Made by a program: the position numbers and the translations under genes
NCBI RefSeq assembly: GCF_012113595.1
Contig: NZ_CP050831.1
Location: 5,518,001-5,582,000 of the forward strand
Origin: Bacteroides faecium
Lineage (GTDB): Bacteria > Bacteroidota > Bacteroidia > Bacteroidales > Bacteroidaceae
Length of the DNA: 64,000 nt
Direction of reading: 5' to 3'
Part shown: piece after piece, positions 34,677 to 42,752 of the stretch
How positions within the stretch are numbered: position 1 is the first letter of the stretch
How the letters are laid out: the number at the start of each line of letters is the position of its first letter
Notes under the pieces: model-generated
What the model saw: only the letters and a program-made list of their open reading frames with translations
What the model was told of the DNA's origin: nothing
Databases searched by the model: none

Positions 34677-36005
34677 TTAAAGACGACCACAAGCCTTCTG
34701 AAGTTGATAATAAGTATAAATCACACGGGTGCGCGCAGTAACCAACTGCAACTCGACATTCAGACGGACGGAATTTGCGTCGAGCAAGTCAGTCAGGATA
34801 GCCAATTGATTCAGATAACGGTTCTGCATGATACGGTAATTTTCTTCTGCTTGCCGGACGGATAGTTTCAAAGCCTCTACCCTCTGCATGGCTTCCCGAT
34901 GCCGTAAAAATGCGGAACGTACTTCCATGCGTATTCCCTGCATTTTCTGTTCTTCCTCGTTCTTCCGCAAAGACATCATCATTTTGCTCTCTTTTATTTT
35001 ATGATTGTTCTTATACAATGAGGATAAAGGATAAGAAACCGATACGCCCACATTCCAGTTATTATTGTACATATCCGCCAAGGTACGCGAAACAGGACGT
35101 GCCAATGTATTCGATGCATATAACGATACGCTGGGTAATGAGAAAGACTTGGTTGAACGGATTCCATTCCTTGCCAGTTCCGTTTGTGCACGAAGCAATT
35201 TCATCGCCGGGTCATTCGCATAAGCCTGAACGATATAGTCATCATAAGATTGCAAGGCAACTGCTTGATAAAGCAAGGCAGTATCCGGCCGCAATAATAC
35301 ATTCTCGTCCTGCCCCAACAGAATATCGAGTTGCTGCGACACAAGCACAATGCTGTTTTCCGTTTCCTGCAAAGACAAGCGGTCGTTAGTCAACTGCATT
35401 TCACTTCGCAAGACATCATTATTGGTAATCAGCCCTTCCTTTTTCATGCGCCGTATATCGTGCAACCGAAGTTCCGATTCTTCAATGTTTCGCATCAGTA
35501 TCTCATGCTGCTTAAAGAGGCTGAAGAGATTCATATACTGATTCAGCAGTTTCAGTTTAATCTCCGCCCGGTCGGTCAAAGTCTGCAATTCGGCGACTTG
35601 TTTTTCAATATCCGCCTTATGGATAGCAGTTCGGATTTTACCGCCCTGATAGAGAGGTTGCGCCAAATCAATCGCATAATTTTGTGACCAGTCCGGCGCG
35701 TCCGGGTAGAGAGGTGCAGACAGTCCCCGTTCCCAAACAACGGGTTGCCCGACGAATCCGCCTTTCAGTCCAATCTGTAATTCCGGCAGTCGTGCAGTTC
35801 TTGCAGTCCGTATCCGTTCCTGCGCCATAGATTCTTTCATTGCATCCGCCTGAAGTTGCAGGCTATATTGTACGCCCCGTTCAAAGAGCTGATCGACGGT
35901 AAGAAATAAAGAGTCTGTTTGTGCGTCTATCAATTGGGGAAAAGAAAACAGGCTGAATAAAATGACCGGATATAGTTTATATTTTTTCAAGGACATCATA
36001 AACAC
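34677..36005 (-). CDS. TolC-family outer-membrane efflux channel
   Basis: A 442-residue protein with a signal peptide (LYPVILFSLFSFPQLIDA) and two outer-membrane-efflux repeats with long helices (for example LYQGGKIRTAIHKADIEKQVAELQTL and LQKAC at the end). The ATG at 36005 lies 29 bp inside the marR gene; ATG codons two or three positions downstream are alternative starts. It forms the exit duct for the pump in the same operon. Confidence 0.88.
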   Translation of the reverse strand: MFMMSLKKYKLYPVILFSLFSFPQLIDAQTDSLFLTVDQLFERGVQYSLQLQADAMKESMAQERIRTARTARLPELQIGLKGGFVGQPVVWERGLSAPLYPDAPDWSQNYAIDLAQPLYQGGKIRTAIHKADIEKQVAELQTLTDRAEIKLKLLNQYMNLFSLFKQHEILMRNIEESELRLHDIRRMKKEGLITNNDVLRSEMQLTNDRLSLQETENSIVLVSQQLDILLGQDENVLLRPDTALLYQAVALQSYDDYIVQAYANDPAMKLLRAQTELARNGIRSTKSFSLPSVSLYASNTLARPVSRTLADMYNNNWNVGVSVSYPLSSLYKNNHKIKESKMMMSLRKNEEEQKMQGIRMEVRSAFLRHREAMQRVEALKLSVRQAEENYRIMQNRYLNQLAILTDLLDANSVRLNVELQLVTARTRVIYTYYQLQKACGRL

Positions 36006-36417
36006 TGTTTAATTCAGACAACATGGTTTCAATACTTTCAATACCGATAATGTGTTCTGCATATACATAAACCTGATCTAAAACCGGACGAATCTGTTCT
36101 TTAAACTCTTCACCCGCCGGAGTCAGAAACACCAGTTTATTACGGCGGTCGTTCGGGTCTTCTTTCCGGCAGACGTATCCTTTCTTTTCCAGGTTGTTCA
36201 TCAAGTTAGTCAGGCATGCTTTATCCTTCGCTATACGCTCCGCCAATATCTGCTGGCTGATGCCTTGTTCGTGCCATAAACTGCTCAATACTTGAAGCAT
36301 TTCGAATGTAATACCTGCATTATTCTTCTTTAATGTCCGTTGCATAGACCGGCGAAAAGCCATACGTGTGCGGACAACCTGTAACATGAGTTCTCTGAAC
36401 TCCGCTCCTTCTCTCAT
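35977..36417 (-). CDS. MarR-family repressor of the efflux operon
   Basis: A 146-residue MarR-type winged-helix protein with ITFEMLQVLSSLWHEQGISQQILAERIAKDKACLTNLMNNLEKKGYVCRKEDPNDRRNKLVFLT. It is the first gene of the operon and overlaps the channel gene. A palindrome lies over its -33 box, so it probably represses its own operon and is released by an antimicrobial or phenolic ligand. The direct repeats in the 5' leader (GGTAAAAAC twice, 36424-36460) have no assigned role. Confidence 0.9.
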   Translation of the reverse strand: MREGAEFRELMLQVVRTRMAFRRSMQRTLKKNNAGITFEMLQVLSSLWHEQGISQQILAERIAKDKACLTNLMNNLEKKGYVCRKEDPNDRRNKLVFLTPAGEEFKEQIRPVLDQVYVYAEHIIGIESIETMLSELNSVYDVLEKI

Positions 36418-36466
36418 TCTTATTATTGTTTTTACCTTCTAATAATCGTTTTTACCTTTTCGGAGG

Positions 36467-36498
36467 CAAAGGTACGTATTCCCGTCGAATTAGTCAAA
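36467..36498 (-). promoter_or_regulatory. Promoter of the marR efflux operon
   Basis: On the minus strand TTTG (36495-36498), 20 bp, TACCTTTG (36467-36474): a full match to the Bacteroides consensus. Confidence 0.75.
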
Positions 36499-36510
36499 CA
36501 TTTGACTAAT
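36489..36510. promoter_or_regulatory. MarR-type operator palindrome
   Basis: ATTAGTCAAA-CA-TTTGACTAAT is a perfect 10-bp inverted repeat with a 2-bp centre. It covers the -33 box of the marR promoter. Confidence 0.75.
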
Positions 36511-36616
36511 TTCATCTATCCAACTTCTTTTTTGAACCTATTTATTGAAATAATCAGATAAAATCTTGTTCATCTTAAATGTTTTATTTTACTTTGCGCT
36601 ACAAAGTACTTTTTAT

Positions 36617-37216
36617 ATGAATAAAGATAAAGCATTAGAATCGGTAAATGAGATAAAAGAGTTGATGGAAAAGTCCTCAAAGTTTATCTCTGTTAGTGGG
36701 ATCGCTGCCATCCTGGCAGGTATTTACGCATTGGCTGGCGCGTACATCGCGACACAAGTTATTACACCAGACACGTATTTAATCGTCGCCCTGGAATTAA
36801 TGGCTATAATAGCCCTGTCGGTACTGGCAGCCGCAGCCGTTACTGCCGGCATCCTGTCCTACTGCAAATCCAAGAAGACAGGACAGAAGTTTTTCAGCCG
36901 GCTCACCTATCGGGCATTATGGAATTTTTCGCTTCCGATGCTGGCAGGCGGTATTGTATGTATTTCTATCCTGATGCACGAGTATTATGATATTCTGGCA
37001 TCTGTCATGCTTCTATTCTACGGACTGGCGTTGGTCAATGCATCCAAGTTTACCTATTCCAGCGTGGCATGGCTGGGATATGCTTTCATCTGCCTGGGCG
37101 CTGTCGATTGTTTCTGGGCGGGTCATTCACTTCTGTTCTGGACGATAGGTTTCGGCGGTTTCCATATCCTCTATGGCATATTGTTCTATTTACATTACGA
37201 AAGAAAGAAATCATAA
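36617..37216 (+). CDS. Six-helix membrane protein upstream of an HTH regulator and creD
   Basis: A 199-residue protein from the ATG at 36617 (MNKDKALESVNEIKELMEKSS). An ATG at 36566 would add 17 residues that look like untranslated promoter sequence. About six hydrophobic segments follow (ISVSGIAAILAGIYALAGAYI, LIVALELMAIIALSVLAAAAVTAG, LPMLAGGIVCISILM and others). No catalytic motif is seen. It abuts the small HTH gene with no gap, and creD follows, a trio found together in many Bacteroides genomes. The role is not known. Confidence 0.78.
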   Translation: MNKDKALESVNEIKELMEKSSKFISVSGIAAILAGIYALAGAYIATQVITPDTYLIVALELMAIIALSVLAAAAVTAGILSYCKSKKTGQKFFSRLTYRALWNFSLPMLAGGIVCISILMHEYYDILASVMLLFYGLALVNASKFTYSSVAWLGYAFICLGAVDCFWAGHSLLFWTIGFGGFHILYGILFYLHYERKKS

Positions 37217-37513
37217 ATGATAGAATCATTCCAATATATTAATAAAGCATTCGAAAGCAAGGTACGACTGGGTATCATGGCTGTTCTGATGGTTAATGAG
37301 GAAGCTGATTTCAATTTTCTGAAAGAGCAGCTCGCATTGACCGACGGCAACCTTGCCAGTCATACCCGTGCCCTGGAAGAACTAGGATATATCGTATGCA
37401 ACAAAAGTTTTGTCGGACGAAAGCCGCGAACTGCCTTTCAAGCGACTTCGCAAGGCAGGGAAGCTTTCAAATCTCATATTGAAGCTCTGGAGCAATTTTT
37501 AAAATCAAAATAA
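37217..37513 (+). CDS. Small winged-helix regulator (HTH_34 type)
   Basis: A 98-residue winged-helix protein with FESKVRLGIMAVLMVNEEADFNFLKEQLALTDGNLASHTRALEELGYIVCNKSFVGRKPRTAFQAT. It lacks a separate ligand domain, as in this family. It starts directly after the stop of the membrane protein and 26 bp before creD, so the three are probably one operon. It may regulate creD-type envelope genes. Confidence 0.87.
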   Translation: MIESFQYINKAFESKVRLGIMAVLMVNEEADFNFLKEQLALTDGNLASHTRALEELGYIVCNKSFVGRKPRTAFQATSQGREAFKSHIEALEQFLKSK

Positions 37514-37539
37514 TTCATTCATCTAAACACTATCAGCTT

Positions 37540-38892
37540 ATGGACGGTTTCAATGAAAATTCAAACGAGCAACAGGCACAGCAACCTATGGGATGCCTAC
37601 ACCGTTTCTCTAAAACAATCAAGGTTGTCATTATCGGGGGATTAATCCTTCTTCTGATGATTCCTATGTTCATGATTGAAAATCTTATTTCCGAACGGGG
37701 ACGCACGCAGGAAGAAGCAATCAATGAGGTAAGCGAGAAATGGAGTCTCGCACAGACGGTCACCGGCCCTTATCTGAATATTCAATACCCGGTGGTAATA
37801 GAGAACAACGGAGAAAAGAAGGTGTCAATCAAAGACCTGATACTTTTCCCCGACGAGCTTTTGATTAACGGGCAACTTAAGACCGAAATCCTGAAAAGAA
37901 GCCTCTACGAGGTCAATGTGTACCAATCGGAACTGACTCTGAAAGGTTCTTTCAGCTCGGAAGAACTGATAAAGAGCAGAATAGATATGGGGCAACTGCA
38001 ATTCGACAGAGCTGCTATTTGCCTGAATCTGACCGATATGCGTGGTATCAGCGAACAGATTAGTATCACCCTCGGAGATTCCGTCTATGTATTTGAGCCG
38101 GGGATGGATAACAGAGGGATTGATAATACAGGTGTACACGCCATTGCGGATTTATCGGAACTGAAAAACAACAAGAAACTGCCTTACGAAGTAAAAATCA
38201 AACTGAAAGGCTCGCAATCCATCAACTTCATCCCATTGGGTAAAACAACTCGCGTCGACTTGAAAGCCAATTGGAACACACCGAGCTTTACAGGAAGCTA
38301 TTTACCCAATAACCGGGATATTACCGAAAAAGAATTTTCGGCACAATGGCAAGTCCTGAACTTGAACCGAAACTATTCACAAGTAATGATTGACTATACC
38401 AATTCCAATATCAAAGATGTAGATAATTCCAGTTTCGGCGTCAATTTCAAGATTCCGGTAGAGCAGTATCAGCAATCCATGCGTTCCGCAAAGTATGCTA
38501 TCCTGATTATCCTGTTGACATTCGGAGTTATCTTCTTCACTGAAATTATGAATAAAACCCGTATTCATGCTTTACAGTATTTGTTAGTGGGATTGGCACT
38601 TTGTCTATTTTATAGTTTGCTCCTCTCCTTCTCCGAACACATCGGCTTCAACCCTGCCTATCTGTTATCTGCCGCACTGACGATTATACTAGTAGGCGGA
38701 TATATGTTCGGCATCACCAAGAGAAAGAAACCGTCATTAATCATGTCCGGGTTATTGGGAGTGCTCTATCTTTATATATTTGTCCTTATCCAGTTAGAAA
38801 CTTTTGCTCTGTTGGCAGGCAGCTTGGGATTATTTATTATCCTGGCAATGGTGATGTATTTCTCAAAGAAAATAGATTGGTTTAATGAATAA
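37540..38892 (+). CDS. creD: Inner-membrane protein CreD
   Basis: A 450-residue CreD-family protein. One transmembrane segment lies near the N-terminus (VVIIGGLILLLMIPMFMI) with the family's GRTQEEAINEVSEKWSLAQTVTGPYL block. A large soluble domain follows, then about four or five C-terminal segments (IILLTFGVIFFTEIM, YLLVGLALCLFYSLLLSFSEH, LSAALTIILVGGYMFG). CreD is linked to envelope integrity and beta-lactam tolerance in other bacteria; the exact activity is unknown. Confidence 0.9.
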   Translation: MDGFNENSNEQQAQQPMGCLHRFSKTIKVVIIGGLILLLMIPMFMIENLISERGRTQEEAINEVSEKWSLAQTVTGPYLNIQYPVVIENNGEKKVSIKDLILFPDELLINGQLKTEILKRSLYEVNVYQSELTLKGSFSSEELIKSRIDMGQLQFDRAAICLNLTDMRGISEQISITLGDSVYVFEPGMDNRGIDNTGVHAIADLSELKNNKKLPYEVKIKLKGSQSINFIPLGKTTRVDLKANWNTPSFTGSYLPNNRDITEKEFSAQWQVLNLNRNYSQVMIDYTNSNIKDVDNSSFGVNFKIPVEQYQQSMRSAKYAILIILLTFGVIFFTEIMNKTRIHALQYLLVGLALCLFYSLLLSFSEHIGFNPAYLLSAALTIILVGGYMFGITKRKKPSLIMSGLLGVLYLYIFVLIQLETFALLAGSLGLFIILAMVMYFSKKIDWFNE

Positions 38893-38913
38893 CCCGCTTT
38901 TTAAAATAGAACT

Positions 38914-39381
38914 ATGGATATAATGTATATAAAAGGAGATGCCACATCTCCTATTGCTCCAAATAATAAAGTTATCACTCACATCTGTAATGATATTGGC
39001 GGTTGGGGAAAAGGATTTGTATTAGCACTTTCTAAAAAATGGAAAATTGCGGAAGAAGCCTATCGCCAATGGTACAGGTCACAAGAAGGTTTCTCTTTGG
39101 GAGCCGTGCAGTTTGTTAAGGTAGCAGATGATATATATGTTGCTAATATGATAGGACAGCAGGGTATTTACAAAGACAGTAAAGGGCTTCCCCCTATCCG
39201 CTATGAAGCAGTCCGGCAATGTTTGAAAGAAGTTGCCCTATTTGCAACGAAACATGAAGCAAGTGTACATATGCCGCGCATCGGTTGCGGACTGGCTGGT
39301 GGCAAGTGGGAACTTATCGAAGAAATCATTAAAGAAGAACTCATAGCCAAGGGAATTGCTGTAACCGTATATGATTTATAA
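38914..39381 (+). CDS. Macrodomain protein (ADP-ribose binding, TARG1-like)
   Basis: A 155-residue single macrodomain with IKGDATSP at the N-terminus, THICNDIGGWGKGFVLAL as the ADP-ribose loop, and MPRIGCGLAGGKWE as the second binding loop. Relatives bind ADP-ribose and can remove it from proteins or from O-acetyl-ADP-ribose. The protein starts at the first ATG (MDIMYIKG); a start three codons later is possible. It is close behind creD (21 bp) but may not share its job. Confidence 0.9.
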   Translation: MDIMYIKGDATSPIAPNNKVITHICNDIGGWGKGFVLALSKKWKIAEEAYRQWYRSQEGFSLGAVQFVKVADDIYVANMIGQQGIYKDSKGLPPIRYEAVRQCLKEVALFATKHEASVHMPRIGCGLAGGKWELIEEIIKEELIAKGIAVTVYDL

Positions 39382-39429
39382 ACAAAATCAACGCTATCGC
39401 ATAAACAACCCGCTTTTCTTCTGAAACAC

Positions 39430-39460
39430 TTGACAAACGACTTTTTATTTTGTATCTTTG
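39430..39460 (+). promoter_or_regulatory. Promoter with no normal gene downstream
   Basis: TTG (39430-39432), a 20-bp spacer and TATCTTTG (39453-39460) form a good Bacteroides promoter. The only downstream reading frame is nine codons long, and a terminator hairpin follows within about 125 bp. Confidence 0.6.
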
Positions 39461-39489
39461 AAGAAAGAAAAGTGATAAACAGCATGAGT

Positions 39490-39514
39490 AATATAAGAAA
39501 AATAGATACATAAA
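39490..39514 (+). repeat. 25-nt repeat, copy 1
   Basis: It shares 24 nt with 42693-42716, with one extra A. The common core is GAAAAATAGATACATAAA. Confidence 0.65.
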
Positions 39515-39561
39515 CAACATTTAAACTGATATCTTTTAGTATCAGAACAAATATGGTATAG

Positions 39562-39593
39562 GGCAATAGTCTAACGATTATTGCCTTATTTTG
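39562..39593 (+). terminator. Terminator of the candidate small RNA
   Basis: GGCAATA and TATTGCC form a stem across a 10-nt loop, and TTATTTTG follows. Confidence 0.55.
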
Positions 39594-39668
39594 TTTATAT
39601 TTTTACTTAAACAATTTAATCTATTCCCGAAAAACGCAAAAAATAGTTTTTAATAAACTTGGATACCA

Positions 39669-39701
39669 TTTATAATAAACTATCCAAAAGTTTATTATAA
39701 A
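39669..39701. repeat. 33-bp inverted repeat in a gene-free stretch
   Basis: TTTATAATAAAC and GTTTATTATAAA form a perfect 12-bp inverted repeat with a 9-bp centre. It is part of the ATAAAC/GTTTAT cluster in 39378-39810. The 440-bp stretch 39382-39823 holds no gene of normal size. Confidence 0.65.
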
Positions 39702-39823
39702 CAGAAATCAGGTTTATTAAGTGCGAAGTATTCAATTGTAAAAATAGAGAACCAGTTTATTTAGACCCAAAAGGCATAAACAAACCGATTCACCTATACA
39801 GTAATATAAACAAACACCATTCA

Positions 39824-40345
39824 TTATTTCATCCAAACTATCGGATACCCCAAGTCCCTCTTAATAGCTTCCATTTCCGCGCTATGCCACATTTCATGTT
39901 TAAAGCTCCATGATAATGCTTCATATTTAGTCTCCGCAACAGGATGCTTAAACGGAAGAGGCGCTAAAGGTTCTGCTAAAGCCTCATCATTCATCAACTC
40001 CAAATTTTCGATACAGATTTGATGAACGTTATCCAACTGTTCCCTCAACTTAGTAACAGGAATTAAGTCCTTTGTTATAGAACGATGCAAAGTTCCCATA
40101 CCATTAAATATCTTGTTATATTCTTTAATAGGCATCAATCGCCCTACCCTCTCATTCACTCCGGTAACGGCCGTCATTGTATGGAAATTCTGTGAAACAA
40201 GCAGATGTCCTGCCTGCCAGATAAAATTAGAATCTGTACCGTCGGGAACAACATACCATAAATCTTCCGGCAATTCAGACATCAAACGATTCACAAATGC
40301 GCGAGCTTCTATAATCTGCTCTTTCAAAAAATCAATTTTACTCAT
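39824..40345 (-). CDS. DinB-family protein
   Basis: A 173-residue four-helix-bundle protein of the DinB superfamily. The probable metal triad is H47 (WQAGHLLVSQ), H150 and H154 (FKHEMWHSAEME). Family members are metal-dependent and some act as thiol transferases; many have unknown substrates. It stands alone on the minus strand. Confidence 0.85.
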   Translation of the reverse strand: MSKIDFLKEQIIEARAFVNRLMSELPEDLWYVVPDGTDSNFIWQAGHLLVSQNFHTMTAVTGVNERVGRLMPIKEYNKIFNGMGTLHRSITKDLIPVTKLREQLDNVHQICIENLELMNDEALAEPLAPLPFKHPVAETKYEALSWSFKHEMWHSAEMEAIKRDLGYPIVWMK

Positions 40346-40406
40346 AACTATATGTTTTTAAATTACACATATAGTTAGTGGAAAAGCCAAAGAAGTTTGT
40401 GACAAC

Positions 40407-41087
40407 TTACTGCAGGAATTTCTCCCAATAATTTTTTCTCGGAAGTTCCTTTTCGAACTTCCCATATAAATCGGCAAGCCTCATCATTCGTTGCACCATA
40501 GCATATTCCTTATCCATATCAATAGAATACACAGGTTTACAGATACGGCATTTGCAAGTGCCATTGGGATTATACAACGGACAAGTATCATTCATAAAAG
40601 CTGATATTTTCTGAATAGAACGATTATAGATTTGCCGTACATTACTTTCTTTCAATTCCATTATTTCGCTAATCTGCCGATAAGGCAGCCCGACATTCTC
40701 TCTAAAGATGAATATTAGACGGGCATCATTATTCAGACAATGGTTCAAGGCAGTGATACACCAGTCACACCTTTCTTTTATCCACTCCAGTTTCGCTTCT
40801 TCCGCACCGGAATATTCGATTTCAGGCAATGAACGGAAATATTCTACTTCCAACATTTTCACCTGTCTCTCACATTCCGCATACCTGCCGACAGTACGAC
40901 GGGCAATAGTATATATCCATGTAGAAAGTTCCGAATCACCTTTAAAGCCGTTGAAACTTTTACAAAGTTCAAACCACACTTCCTGAGCTGCTTCCCGGGC
41001 GATTTCCTTATTCTGAATCATCCGGTGGGCAATCGTAGAAATCATATTTCCATATTCCTTCACCAAATGATTTATATCTACTTCCAT
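40407..41087 (-). CDS. ECF-type sigma factor with a C-terminal Cys cluster
   Basis: A 226-residue sigma-70-family protein. Region 2 lies at residues about 10-70 (EIAREAAQEVWFELCKSFNGFKGDSELSTWIYTIARRT). Region 4 lies at about 105-165 (ALNHCLNNDARLIFIFRENVGLPYRQISEIMELKESNVRQIYNR). Unlike most ECF factors it continues with C169-x8-C178-x-C180-x2-C183 (DTCPLYNPNGTCKCRIC) and about 40 further residues. The cluster could bind zinc and sense redox state. No anti-sigma gene is adjacent; an acetyltransferase gene lies directly upstream on the same strand. Confidence 0.88.
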   Translation of the reverse strand: MEVDINHLVKEYGNMISTIAHRMIQNKEIAREAAQEVWFELCKSFNGFKGDSELSTWIYTIARRTVGRYAECERQVKMLEVEYFRSLPEIEYSGAEEAKLEWIKERCDWCITALNHCLNNDARLIFIFRENVGLPYRQISEIMELKESNVRQIYNRSIQKISAFMNDTCPLYNPNGTCKCRICKPVYSIDMDKEYAMVQRMMRLADLYGKFEKELPRKNYWEKFLQ

Positions 41088-41100
41088 TGCAAGACGTACC

Positions 41101-41544
41101 TCAAAATATTTTCTTCAAATAGACCATATCCACCAGTTGCTTACCTTCTTCATACATCGGATGGTCGTAGTTATCAGTAAAGAAATTCTCTATACGATGG
41201 GAAATTGTGAAACCGCAATATTCGTAGAAAGATATGGTAGAAAGCGCATCTCCCGTTCCCACCAACATTTCAGTACACTTGTCCTGATAATACTCGAATA
41301 GAAATTCAATTAAACGTTTCCCGTATCCCTGACGTTGAAAAAAAGGAACAGTAGCAATATTCTTGATTTCATAAATGCCTTCCCCTTCACGAGTTACCAC
41401 ACAGGCAGCTTTCAATCCATTGTCATACAGAACGAACATATCGCCACGTTCCAAATACCGGTCTATCATATCCTCTTGTTCGTCAGCCAAGAGTAACAGT
41501 TCGAGGAATTCTTTCTTATCTGAAATTACTTTTTTTATCTCCAT
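41101..41544 (-). CDS. GNAT-family N-acetyltransferase
   Basis: A 147-residue acetyltransferase with the acetyl-CoA loop FQRQGYGKRLI (motif A) and the later strand TISFYEYCGF (motif B). It transfers an acetyl group from acetyl-CoA to an unknown amine. Its stop is 13 bp before the sigma-factor start, so the two are likely co-transcribed. Confidence 0.88.
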   Translation of the reverse strand: MEIKKVISDKKEFLELLLLADEQEDMIDRYLERGDMFVLYDNGLKAACVVTREGEGIYEIKNIATVPFFQRQGYGKRLIEFLFEYYQDKCTEMLVGTGDALSTISFYEYCGFTISHRIENFFTDNYDHPMYEEGKQLVDMVYLKKIF

Positions 41545-41629
41545 ATTATCTAGTTTGCCATAAAGATATAAAAAACTAAAATACCATAGTCTACTTTAAC
41601 GAAACTTATCCTGATATTTGAAATAAATA

Positions 41630-41980
41630 CTATACATGTATTTGCCGGTGTTCTAAAATAGTATTCATATTCTCCAGCGCCCACCCTACCAGTCCTTCAA
41701 TATGAGGAATCAGAGTTCCACCTGTTTCCGTCAAGTTATATTCCACACGAGGTGGTACTTCCGCATATACTTTCCGTTCCACCAATCCGTCGGATTCAAG
41801 CGTACGGAGAGTTACCGTCAACATTCTCTGAGAAACATCTTCTATCGTTTTATGAATATCACTGAAACGCATAGTTCCGTTTGCGTTCAAAGTAATAAGC
41901 ACCAGCATCGACCACTTGTCTCCCAAGCGGCTAAGTACATCTCTTACGGGGCAATTTCCTGTCGGGTGAAAGTTTTTCAT
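41630..41980 (-). CDS. HxlR-family regulator, YodB-like
   Basis: A 116-residue winged-helix protein with the family signature NCPVRDVLSRLGDKWSMLVL and a single N-terminal Cys (C10), as in regulators that sense quinones or other electrophiles by Cys modification. Further blocks are ISQRMLTVTLRTLESDGLV-like sequence and VEYNLTETG. It is divergent from the DJ-1-like gene, with two palindromes between them, so it probably controls both. Confidence 0.9.
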   Translation of the reverse strand: MKNFHPTGNCPVRDVLSRLGDKWSMLVLITLNANGTMRFSDIHKTIEDVSQRMLTVTLRTLESDGLVERKVYAEVPPRVEYNLTETGGTLIPHIEGLVGWALENMNTILEHRQIHV

Positions 41981-42016
41981 CTTTTAACGTTTTGTATTTA
42001 GTTGACTTACAGCAAT

Positions 42017-42034
42017 AGTTACTTCCATGTAACT
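42017..42034. promoter_or_regulatory. Candidate HxlR operator 1
   Basis: AGTTAC-N6-GTAACT palindrome, 37 bp upstream of the HxlR start codon. Confidence 0.5.
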
Positions 42035-42095
42035 TCCTTATTCAGAGGTGCGTTCTTGCTTTTCTCCACAAAGGAAGATACATTTGCATCACAAA

Positions 42096-42110
42096 AGTAA
42101 TAAACTTACT
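42096..42110. promoter_or_regulatory. Candidate HxlR operator 2
   Basis: AGTAA-N5-TTACT palindrome, 37 bp before the DJ-1-like start. It resembles operator 1 in its TAC/GTA half-sites. Confidence 0.45.
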
Positions 42111-42146
42111 AAAAATAACTATTGTTTCATTTTAATAATTATGATT

Positions 42147-42674
42147 ATGGCAAAGAAAGTAGCAGTTTTAGCAGTAAATCCGGTAAATGGTTGTGGATTA
42201 TTCCAATACTTGGAAGCATTTTTCGAAAATGGCATTTCATATAAAGTATTTGCCGTATCGGATACGAAGGAGATTAAAACAAATTCAGGAATCAGTCTGA
42301 CAGCAGATGATGTGATTGCCAGTCTGAAAGGGCACGAAGATGAATTTGACGCACTCGTTTTCTCTTGTGGAGACGCCGTACCTGTATTTCAGCAGAATGC
42401 GGACAAACCTTATAATATAGATTTGATGGAAGTTATCAAAGCCTTCGGAGATAAGGGAAAAATAATGATCGGGCATTGCGCCGGAGCAATGATGTTCGAC
42501 TTTACAGGTATAACGAAAGGTAAAAAAGTGGCAGTTCACCCGTTAGCTAAACCGGCCATCCAAAACGGAACGGCTACCGATAAAAAATCAGAGATAGACG
42601 GTAACTTTTTTACCGCACAAGATGAAAATACGATTTGGACAATGCTGCCGCAAGTTGTCGAAGCATTAAAGTAA
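42147..42674 (+). CDS. DJ-1/PfpI-family protein
   Basis: A 175-residue protein starting at ATG 42147 (MAKKVAVLAVNPVNG); an ATG two codons earlier is an alternative. The longer frame from 42048 would add a stretch that looks like promoter. It has the DJ-1 nucleophile elbow with C111 in IGHCAGAMMF. Family members act as glyoxalase, protein-repair or stress proteins; the substrate is unknown. The neighbouring HxlR gene suggests induction by reactive electrophiles. Confidence 0.87.
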   Translation: MAKKVAVLAVNPVNGCGLFQYLEAFFENGISYKVFAVSDTKEIKTNSGISLTADDVIASLKGHEDEFDALVFSCGDAVPVFQQNADKPYNIDLMEVIKAFGDKGKIMIGHCAGAMMFDFTGITKGKKVAVHPLAKPAIQNGTATDKKSEIDGNFFTAQDENTIWTMLPQVVEALK

Positions 42675-42692
42675 GGCAGAATAAAGTAAAAA

Positions 42693-42716
42693 AATATAGA
42701 AAAATAGATACATAAA
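42693..42716 (+). repeat. 25-nt repeat, copy 2
   Basis: The second copy of the segment at 39490-39514, one A shorter. It lies just after the DJ-1-like gene. Confidence 0.65.
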
Positions 42717-42752
42717 TAAGGATTTCACAACCTCTGTCTATGGGATGATACG

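Larger units (their letters stand above)
39466..39593 (+). ncRNA. Candidate small RNA or leader RNA with a 9-codon ORF
   Basis: The interval between the promoter at 39430-39460 and the terminator at 39562-39593 would give an RNA of about 125 nt. It contains ATG 39484 to TAA, encoding MSNIRKIDT, a small hairpin (CTGATA/TATCAG, 39526-39545) and the terminator stem. It also holds the 25-nt segment at 39490-39514 that recurs 3 kb away. No known RNA family was recognised. Confidence 0.4.
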
